Assembly (NCBI RefSeq): GCF_905147365.1
Contig: NC_056410.1
Span: forward strand, 7,105,501-7,169,500
Source: Aricia agestis
Lineage: Eukaryota > Arthropoda > Insecta > Lepidoptera > Lycaenidae
DNA length: 64,000 nucleotides
Direction: 5' to 3'
This document shows, piece after piece, positions 22,421 through 32,400 of this stretch; the stretch's first letter is position 1; every line of letters starts with the position of its first letter. The notes under the pieces were generated by a model that worked only from the letters and a program-made list of their open reading frames with translations, made no database searches and was not told the origin of the DNA. Position numbers and translations under genes: made by a program.

Positions 22421-22929
22421 TTTGCCTGTTGTTCTGTAACCCTTTCTAAGTTTACGCTTAGCTTGACTTAGTGAAAGATATAATTTTATCGGCAGATAGA
22501 ATAATTACTTACAATTTTCATTATTTTTGTGTGACTGTGCCTATACAGTCACTCAAGGGTGTTTTAGCGCATGGCTTAAAAAAAGTGCCAATGGAAAATT
22601 TCGCGTACTGATTCACATTTTTGCGTGTAACCAAAAAAAAGAAACACCAAAACATACTTATCATACTATATCTATACTTACTACATCAGCTGCCCCGCGT
22701 GCGTATCCAGATACTCATGAGTTTAAAACAAATGAGCAATAAAAGTTGTATATTAGATTACACTGCAACTCGTCATTATGTTTTAAAATTATCTAAAACT
22801 ACAAAATATAGTTAAGACTTAACCACCTGTGGGCTGTGGCTAACTGTAAAGGCAATTGACAACGCATTGATTTAAATATTATGATTAGGCTTTTGATTTA
22901 ATAAACTTAATGGGCATTCAGGTTGCTCA

Positions 22930-23095
22930 GTAGGGGCGTTAGGGGAGGGGGGGGCGACGTTGGGCGTCCGCCCAGCGCGGATAAAAAGGGGCGCTGAGGG
23001 CAAACAAAAGGGGCGCCATTTTTTTCAGCACTACCAACACCTTGCAGGGCGCCGAAGATATCTCGCCCAGGGCGCTGGTAGTGCTAAAACCGACC
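22930..23095. repeat. GGGCGCC-rich repeat fragment
   Basis: A G-rich tract followed by GGGGCGCCATTTTTTTCAGC and the inverted pair AGCACTACCAACACC / GGCGCTGGTAGTGCT. Short, non-coding, probably a TE remnant upstream of the gene A promoter. Confidence 0.35.
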
Positions 23096-23441
23096 CTGAG
23101 ATTGCTATTCTTTCAAACATCGCTTGTCATTTCTATTCGAAATGAAAACTGGCCAAGCTGTGGGCACATGCAGTTTAGATACGCACTATTCACACATACC
23201 ACCCAAATTATTATTTTAGCTTATTAAATAAGTGCATAAATTATTAGAGATAGAGAAGTGCTCTAATAAATAACTTCTACTGTAGGATAAGATATTTGTT
23301 CGGCGTTTGCTCGTTGTCTCTCATAAGTCATAACACAAGTTTAGCATGGGATTAGACGACGTGCCATTATATATTATTGTTATGTGTATATGATAAATAT
23401 ACTTTTTTATATATATTTTAATACATAGAAAAACATCTTAC

Positions 23442-23510
23442 CGGTGGTGCAGCTCGCCTCGCTAGCGACAAACTACTGCGGGCGCCGGATCAGCCGCCAC
23501 TTAATATAAC
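23442..23510 (-). promoter_or_regulatory. Probable promoter and short 5' UTR exon of ACE gene A
   Basis: On the minus strand a TATATTAA box (23508-23501) lies 31 nt upstream of an initiator-like CGCAGTAG, with its A at 23477. A 36-nt GC-rich stretch follows and ends CACCACCG/GTAAGAT, a strong donor at 23442/23441. Gene A's coding start sits directly at an acceptor (16317-16318), so a non-coding first exon is required. This is the only stretch between the two genes where I see TATA, initiator and donor correctly spaced. The assignment is inferred without transcript data. Confidence 0.42.
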
Positions 23511-23727
23511 GAGATATCTGAGATAGAGATAGCGATTGTCCATCATCGCGACATTGTACTTTAGTTGTCTATTTTCCTGCAAACACTTTATAGTAAGAGA
23601 TCACACCGCAAGTTTTCAGACAGGTATCAGTTTTTTATTAAATCAATTTTTAAGGATTCTTGAGAATGTGTACGTTGAGTTGCCTGGAAAAAATTGCCAC
23701 AATTACTTGTACTTAATTAATTTTGAT

Positions 23728-23768
23728 GTACTATCAGAGAAGTTGATGTAGTATCAGAGAAGTTGATA
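23728..23768. repeat. Tandem pair of GTTGATTCC-family MITE ends
   Basis: GTACTATCAGAGAAGTTGAT and GTAGTATCAGAGAAGTTGAT are adjacent direct copies of the terminus seen at 648 and 55873. Confidence 0.55.
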
Positions 23769-23996
23769 TGTAGGCTGCAATCTGCCCTTATGGGCAGATG
23801 CCCATAAGCCCCCATAGACAAGTGGCAAAACGCTTACGCTAACGTTAACGCTAACGCTACAAAATGTATGGATTTCACATTAGTATTCGCTAGCGAAGCG
23901 ATGACTTATGTCAAATCGCATACATTTTGTAGCGCTAGCGTTAGCGTTAGCGCTTTGCTACTTGTCTACAGGCCAAGGGCAGATTGCAGCCTACGT
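23766..23996. mobile_element. 231-bp foldback MITE with GTAGGCTGCAATCTGCCC ends
   Basis: GTAGGCTGCAATCTGCCC and GGGCAGATTGCAGCCTAC are perfect terminal inverted repeats. Inside, GTAGACAAGT/ACTTGTC and GCTAACGTTAACGCTAACGC also pair with the right half. The open frame across it is incidental. Confidence 0.8.
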
Positions 23997-24299
23997 ATTT
24001 TGGTCCTGGTATGTCAAATACAGACGACAGATCAAGACTATTGACATAACCCGACCAATTAATGACGTAGGTCTCTTATCTACCTTTGAATCCATTTCTT
24101 CAGTGGTACTTAATAATTAACATATTGCTGTTATAAGTATATTATGTTTATTCAGTAAAATAAACATTTGAAAGAAAATGATGAACGAAATTAAAATAAC
24201 TCATTCCACACATTCCCAAGAGTCCTTTAAAATTTATTTTATCAAATACCTGCAGAATCTTGCAGATCTTTAACTATTATAGATAATAGTTAGATCTGA

Positions 24300-24359
24300 T
24301 ATTAAATGGTCCTTTACATACAACACAGATCTGTGTTTTATGTAAAGGACCATTTAATA
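24300..24359. repeat. 60-nt hairpin
   Basis: TATTAAATGGTCCTTTACATA and its exact complement (21 bp) flank an 18-nt loop that itself contains ACAGATCTGT. Another small palindrome, TAACTATTATAGATAATAGTTA, lies just before it (24272-24293). Confidence 0.85.
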
Positions 24360-24513
24360 ACACATAACACATCTAATTTATATATTTTGAAGTAGGAAAA
24401 TTGCTGTCATAGATGAAGTTGCTAATATAATACTTACTGATTGTGTTCACCCTGTGAACTTGCATTTAGATAATGTCTACCTCTATCAGTCGAAATCGTG
24501 ATTTAGAATTATT

Positions 24514-24674
24514 AACGGCCGTTCCCAATATTCAATCTATCTCTGGTTTGACATACAACCGATCGCAGCTAACATTCAATTGACATAAAATATATGTCTC
24601 TAATGTCTAATGTGAGCTATTCCTATCTCTAGTAGGGCAAAACCAGAGATAGATCAAATATTGGGAACGGCCGT
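24514..24674. mobile_element. 161-bp MITE with ACGGCCGTTCCCAATATT ends
   Basis: Left ACGGCCGTTCCCAATATT and right AATATTGGGAACGGCCGT are perfect inverted repeats, followed inward by TATCTCTGGTTTG/CAAAACCAGAGATA. Confidence 0.8.
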
Positions 24675-25821
24675 AAACCAAACATAACATTTTAACAACA
24701 GACAGTTAAAGAAAGAAAACCAAAAGAATATTTATGTGATGATACATGGGCCTATAATAATAATATCAGTGCAAGTAAGAATAGTTCAATGACCTAATTT
24801 AGTATAAGTACAAATGATAGACTCAGGCGAAAAGCCCATAGACGACTCAAATAATTATTTGCAATAAAAAAAAAACTTCTACGAATGTTTCAAGACTAAA
24901 ATTAGTCAAATCGGTTAAGCCGCTCCGTTCCTGAGTTTTAGCGAGGCTAACAAACTTTGAAAGTGTGTTAAAGTTATTCCACTTTTTTAGGGCCATAACA
25001 CAGGTGTTTCAACCTTCAGTTAAGCTGATCTTTTTATGCTGAAACTACAACCCTCTTTTAGTTCACGTTGTTAAGTGTAAGTAAACAATAACAAATTCTT
25101 TGGAAATACTACAAAATAACATTTTCAAACTCGTTTTCAAGTGATATTGATAACGAAACAATAAATGCAGGTGTTGGACTTGTTAGTTGAATATAAATGG
25201 CGTATTTATAACCATAATAAACAAATGCGGTACCAGTTCCTTTACAGGTACGTAGGTCTTTGACCCATAGTGGCCAATACTAATTGATGGTTGATAACAA
25301 AGTCAACTTAGGGACCTTGGCTCTTTGTCTAAACCCTTATTCATTACTTTAACTTTTCTAAGCTCTTTCTTAACAGTACTCTTACTAAGTAATAATTTAT
25401 CTTAAGAAAAAATCTTCGGCAGATGGCGATCCTATGACGTAACATTATTTGGTCGGGTTGTTTCAAGTTTACGTTTAAGTTACTCTAAATATTGTGGGCA
25501 TCAAAAAGTCTAATTAAATTTAAAATTACGAAGGACCGTCATTTACCTTCGAATAAGTAATTTTATTAAAACTTTTATCAAAACATTATATATTATCTCA
25601 GACGAATCGTACATTCAAACAATGACAGGATAGAATATAGGGACTCAGTGATAAAGGTTAATAAATTATCCATTTTTATTGTTAAAAGGAAATAAAATAT
25701 ATTTAATTATTCTATGAGCATCCTCTCTGACCTTTTTAAACTGTTAGATCCTTGTTACTACTTACGGAAATCAAACGTTTGAAATGTATGAATTTACTAC
25801 TATAACAATAAAAATTGTAAG

Positions 25822-26155
25822 TTTTTTTTTTTTTTTATGAAATAAGGGGGCAAACGAGCAAACGGGTCACCTGATGGAAAGCAACTTCCGTCGCCCATGG
25901 ACACTCGCAGCATCAGAAGAGCTGCATGTGCATTGCCGGCCTTTTAAGAGGGAATAGGGTAATAGGGGAGGGTAGGGAAGGGCAGGGAATAGGGTAGGGT
26001 AGGAAAGGGAATAGGGTAGGGGATTAAGCCTCCGGTAAACTCACTCACTCGGCGAAACACAGCGCAAGCGCTGTTTCACGCCGGTTTTCTGTGAGAACGT
26101 GGTATTTATCCGGTCGAGCCGGCCCATTCGTGCCGAAGCATGGCTCTCCCACGTA
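25822..26155 (+). mobile_element. GGGGGCAAACGAGCAAACGG family repeat, copy 1
   Basis: Poly-T, TATGAAATAAGGGGGCAAAC, CACCTGATGGAAAGCAACTT, a GGGAATAGGG simple-repeat core, CTCGGCGAAACACAGCGCAAGCG, and end GGCCCATTCGTGCCGAAGC / GGCTCTCCCACGT. Shared with copies at 33821, 45007, 48957, 51071 and 60023. Confidence 0.8.
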
Positions 26156-26454
26156 TAGATACTAGCACTATATAGTATAGATACTACTACGTAAGTATAG
26201 AATACTAGCAGTGTTAGGGTTAAAAGTATATTATTCTACCACGTTTGAAAGCCAGTAACGCACTTGTACCTCCTCCAACATCCATCTAACTGTTCATTTT
26301 CAACCAGGCTATCAATTTGCTTGTTTTCATAAAATAATAAAACTATAGGAACCAACCAAAGTATCATAAACAAGCAAAAAAAAAACAAAGTTAATATTAA
26401 AAGATATTTTATTTTGAATACTGTTCTAAATTATCCTATAGTCAGTAAGTACGG

Positions 26455-29400
26455 TCACGTCTCCGGCGTCGTGTCCGGTGCCTTCTTTGCCGCTATCGCC
26501 GATTGTTGCTCCGGTGTGCAGTATTCTAGAACAGAGAAGAATCTATGTCAATACAAGCGAAAAGAACAGGGACTAAAAACTTCTTCTTTCCCTTAGATTT
26601 TTTGTTTAACTTCATAAACTTAAAGAACGTAGACTGAGCTCTTTCTTCTTTCCCTTACATTTTCTATTCAATTGCATATTGGTATCTAAATTTCTTTTTA
26701 TTTCACTTGAGAATGTTAATTTCATAACTTATATTTAGTGGTGACTTATTCCAAAGTAACCCAAACTTTGTATATTATATTCCTTTTCAGGACTTTATCT
26801 ATCAATCAAACAAAATCAGTTCAGTGGTTTTAGACTAGCAAGTAGCATTTAACTTAACAAACAAAAACATTTTCCATTTTTAATATATATAACACAATTT
26901 GATCCCAAAGACACATTGTACGCTGTACCGTTAAAATTTATAGATAAAACATGGAAAAGTGCTTAGAATAATTATTCTATGATTGAGTCTGAATTTTCCT
27001 TCACAACTCGATTTTAATTCCTATTTAAGTACTACAGGATATTTTATATCTTACGTATTTTGCTCGACTCCCATCCGATGTATTCTCCCGTCCTCTGGTT
27101 CTCCGCTTGCAGCCACTCGTGTAGCGGCCTGAAGTACTCCAGCAGACCGTCAGCTCTCATCGCCCGCTGCCCGGTCAGCGCCTCCATCGCTTCAGGCCAG
27201 GGCTTTGAGGAACCCATTTTCAGCATGTTCCTGAAAAATATGATCAATACTTATTATATTAATGCTTGCTAAAAGTTTCTTTGCTTTAAATGCTTAAAAA
27301 GGTTCTCGACACTTAAGAGGATACACCAGGGGCTAGAGAAATGAAAAAAAAGTACGTGTAATATCTATAGCTGTCTCCCTTACCTCAAGCCTATACCGCA
27401 GAACGCGATAGAGACAACTGCAGAAAATCCAGAAAATCAACGATTCGTTGTCCCCTGATTCCTTCTCCAAAACTTAACCGATTTAAGTACTTTTTTCATT
27501 TAAGATTAAAAAAAGGCTTGAGCTGTGTTCCTATGTTTTGTTTTTTTTTTGTATAATCTAGCCAAATCTGTTTTCTGGACGTTTGAACACAGCGGAAAAT
27601 CTGGCCATTTTTTTGGGTTTTTGAACGTTCATATCTTATTTAATAATTAAATTATGAAAAAAAAGAAAACATAGGGACATTGTATTAGTGGCCGTAGATA
27701 TTCAGGAAAAGAATTATAACTCTACTAGCATTATCCAAAGAGGAAACAGGGGACAACGTTTGTATGGAAAAAAGGGCGGTGTGGACTCCTCTTAACGATA
27801 AATGCAGCATTTTATGAGCAATAAAACGAAAAGTTAAATAAATCAGAATTTCATGAAATGAGAATAGATCAAAATACCTGCTGAGCAGAAGCGAGCTATA
27901 CGTTCGATTTACAAAATGTCTAGTTGTCTACATTTGAATCTGTGATGGAATAGTTTAAAGAAATTGGTATTCTGACAGTAGTCTGACAGTAGCTTCTCAA
28001 TACTTCTGATCTTCCGACCGTGCGAGGTGCTATGCTCGGTCAGGCTGAAGCCCACGTAATTGATTTCACCTGTCGTATATATATACCGACGCACTTACAA
28101 AACTTTGATAGCGCGATGCAGGAATGTGGCGCTATTTGTGGGTTCCGCCACAGTTCGCCTTAATTTAAAGATAACAAAGCAAACACAACACTTACGACAA
28201 AGCATTTCCAGCAGCGACGCTCTGGTAGATGTCACAGTCGACAAGCTTCTTGGTGAGGTCCTCGGGTACATACTCCCCGGCCAGCTGGCACAGCGCTCGG
28301 TGGAATTGGAACTGGATTATGAATGACACATAGTACCTGGAAAAGCGACAAGAATATTTTATAGCATTCTGTAATGTTAAAGCTCCATTCCACCGCGGCG
28401 CACGGAGAGGCTACGCACGTGCGTCAAGCTTCGCTTTGTAAGAAAATACATGTGACTGTTTCCACTGCAACCCACGGACACGCTACGCACGAATTGACTC
28501 ACGTAGCTTGCTCGAATATGGTGCACACGTAGCTCAACGCTGGCCACGTTACGCATGCTATAGATCAGTTAACTAAAGCTGGCTCGTTCACAGTGCTCAC
28601 ACTTATGCAATTTCACTATACAGTGTGTTTAAAAATATAATATGTTTGCGTACGATAATAATATGCTATCGTACATCGTACGTACGCACAAAATTATCGT
28701 ATGTGTACGATAACTATCGTACGGTTCCGAACCCTGGCCGCGCGCCGATCACACATTTCCGACTTGTAACATCACGCTGTATTTATAAACAGTAGTATAA
28801 GAAAAACAATAACTGTCCCCTTCACGCTCATAAGATAGACCGCGCGCGAGAGAGACGGACAGAGTTTTTATGATGCGTATGTAGTACGACGTCACGCCAC
28901 GCGCTTATTCACAGCCACTACACGAGCGCAAATTTTAAATGTGTTGATCGTGCCAGCTCTTGTTAACTAAGCTGTATGCACGGGATACACGGAAGCGTGT
29001 ACATAGGCAGTGGAAACGTTCACCCACGTAGTCAAAGAAATAAATCCGTGCACGTCCACGCGTGCGCCTGGCCGTGCACAGCGTGCGCCGCGGTGGTTTG
29101 GCGCCTTTATGGGAAATAATCATGAAAAGTCCAATGGTCTAACTATAGTAATTCCACTAGCGAGTGCCATATTATAATATAACGCGTAAGGACAATGGAT
29201 ATAGTTAATTAAGCTTTTAAACGCGCGGTAAAAGATCACCTTAATGCAATTTTTTTTTTCAAAATTGAAAAGAAGCAATTCAATGGGGCTTGGCGTTGTA
29301 ATTTGATTTTTTATAAGTCTTTAGATTCAATAAATTTTCAAAAAACAAACGGTCTTACTACAAAAGATTTAAATTCCTGTTGAACAGTTCATTAGAGAAA

Positions 29401-32400
29401 AATTCAGTACAAAATGGTTAACAGAATATGTTTAATCTTTTGTGGTAAGACCGTATGAGTTTTGTGGCCATTTATCATTGCTTTTAAATGCTTAAGCCAT
29501 ATTCTTCAAAAACATTCTTTCGATATCATAACCTTTTATTTCGAAACATACCTAGCATACTCCACATCGGCTGACACATGGTATTTGGCAGCCGCATCGA
29601 AGTCCTCCTCTGTTCTGTTGACTGGGGGCTCCACACCCTGCAGCTCGTCTCGCAGCCTCCAGTAGTGACAGTTGTAGTCCTCTGGTGGTGTTGTACCGCG
29701 GAACACGCCGTAGCGGAACAGATCTAGAGTGTACGCGAACGGCAGAAACACTATTTTGTCGATACCCTAAAATGTTAATAAAATGCGTAAGAATCTAAAA
29801 AGTATGATTTCGCAATTAATGTGCTAATTCATTTGTATCTAATGCTACGTCTTCACGTTGATTGTGTTGAAACCAATCCAATCCAATAAGAGCCAAATGG
29901 AGAAGCCGACAATCGATTCAAAGAAAAAATCATTGTTTTTTATATATTATATAGACTTTTTGGAAATGCGTTACCATTTTGTATAACTGATTGATTTCAG
30001 TCTGTTCGTCTTCAGCGTCGCCACTGATGAGTCCAACACGACGGAGGTGTTTAGGAGATGATACGGATAGTGCGATGGTGTCTCCAACAGCCTCGTGGAA
30101 ACCTGGACAAAATTGTATTTGGAATCTGTATTATTTTAAATCAAGGCATTTTTCGTAATGAGTGAAATTTACAGTGAATTGAACATTTGGGATTCTAATA
30201 CTTTATTATGATGGAATACAATATTATGCTACAAAACTTCGGCTTAACACAATCGTAATATACTTATAGTTTGTTTGGTGCTTTATCTCTATAAAATGGT
30301 TATTCATGCTTTGATTAATTCCGCCAAACCATAAAGATTCATGTATCAAGATTATACCTGGATTAGCCCCGTCACGGAACGTGACAGGCTGATCTCGATA
30401 TTGCAAATAGTACTGAATATGTCCCATCTCGTGATGGACCACCTTCAACTGCTCCCACTCCACTCTCGTGCACATTTTGATCCTGGAGTAAAAAAAAATC
30501 ACCTGGATTCGCGCCGTCCCGGAAAATTGTCGGCTGGTGTTTATACTGTAGGAAGTACTGGACGTGCCCCATCTCGTGGTGAGTCGTTTGGAAATACTCG
30601 TAATCTACTGTCGTACACTGTTTGATCCTATTATGCCAGACATGTGAACATAAAAATTTGGAATAAGTCACCACCACCAATTTCCTACTTTATAAAATCA
30701 GTTTAGAATTTCTCTTGTAATTTACTCATACGAAAGACGAAGCAAAGATCTTAGCTGCAATTAGTGCATAGCATGTTGCATACAAAATCGAAACATGATG
30801 CGTAGTTACGACTTAAAACAACATCAATTGCAAATTATAAATAAGACAACTAAAATCCAATTAATGATACATGCAACATAATATCAATTATTTTTAACCA
30901 ATTAACCAATTAATTTTGACAAACAGCGCTAATGTATTATACCTGAAATCCTCTCCATCATAGAAGTCCCAAGCCGACGCATGGCAGACGATTTCTCTGT
31001 CAGCGGGCTTCTCAATAATGGAATTCTGCCAGAATTTCTCAGGCATTGCTGTCAAGTTGAGCGATCGGAAGAACTCGTCCGACATTTGGAACATTTTCAG
31101 CGCCGTGAAATTCTTCTGTTGCATCGCCTGCGTCACATCCAGTTCTTTCTTGTCAGGGTAAGGCCTTGTGAAGGATTCGATGTTGCTCCAAGTTTGTGCC
31201 CACATGTTGCCTGGAAATTTTTAAATTATGGTGTATTTAAAATAAATTGAATTTAAAAATAATATCATCATGAGTAAAAATTTCCTTAGTTGGAGAATGA
31301 AACATTTTTGATTTTTTTGATCATTTTTGATTTGTTTCGTTGCCTTGAGCTCTTGATAAACACAGTAAATAGTTGGGCTGTTTTCAAGGAGGTTCTAAAG
31401 TTGTAATGTTTACCTAATAAATGCGCTGGGATAGGTCCCTTCGCAGACACGACGTGGTCACCATACTTGTCCCTTAGTCGTTTCCTGACGTATGCATGTA
31501 GTTGCTGGTATAGAGGTTTGACGTCTTCCCATAACTTTGCCAGTTGCTGCTCAAAGTTCGGCACTTCATATTCTGACTGCCACCATTCAGCAACGTCCTT
31601 GAAATCTGTAAAGTGCAGGATTCTTCGTTGATTAAAAAAGGAGACTGTTATATTATACTACTCGTGAGTTCTAGTAAAATCCCGTGAAATGGATGGACAA
31701 AATTAACAAGAGAACTTGATAAGGACTGCGGCTAAAATGGTCGCTTTGGAGAATCATATAATTAATCATAATATGATTAATTTTTAAACTCCACTTTGCG
31801 TGCAATTCATATAGTGATTCACTCAGATTAATGATTGGTCCCGCGAGCGGCACTCGCGCGCGGTGACCAATCATGAATCGAAGCGAATCACTTTTAAACT
31901 CCACTTTGCGTGCAATTCATATAGTGATACGCTTACATCAATGATTGGTCTCTCGCGCGGCGACCAACCATTAATCGAAGCGAATCACTATATGAATTGC
32001 ACGCAAATTGGAGTTCAAAAATGAATCATATTATGATTCAATATATGATTCTCAAAGCGACCATTTTATCCCCGCTGAACATGCATAAAGGAATTGCCAA
32101 TGATGAACCATCCAAGAAATAATTATTTTTCATAAGGTGTTACCCCAATTATTATTATTATTACCACAATAATGTACATAATCCAAAATCGTATCGTATC
32201 TATACTAAAATTTTGAGATGTTCCGGCAACTGGTTTCAAGATCATTATCATGCAAGGATATGTCACGATCACCTTACACCCAGTTTGGATGTAGAGGTCG
32301 TGCGAAATAATTGCGGTCGAGGAGAGTCGCTTTAGACAATGAACAATATTATAATCTGTGATAACATTGACCATTATAATTCCAGTTTTGCTTATAATTG

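Noticed and set aside
23908..24120. Small secreted-looking protein (MSNRIHFVALALALALCYLS)
   Set aside because: The apparent signal peptide is encoded by the GCTAACG palindrome of a MITE arm, so it is a by-product of the repeat.
30358..30627. Exon pair as an assembly duplication
   Set aside because: The copies differ at about a third of residues and at many silent positions, which a collapse or misjoin error would not produce.
30224..30680. Long open frames running through exons 6a and 6b into introns
   Set aside because: The frame read from 6a through the spacer leaves the conserved frame in 6b; the conserved phase demands one exon at a time.
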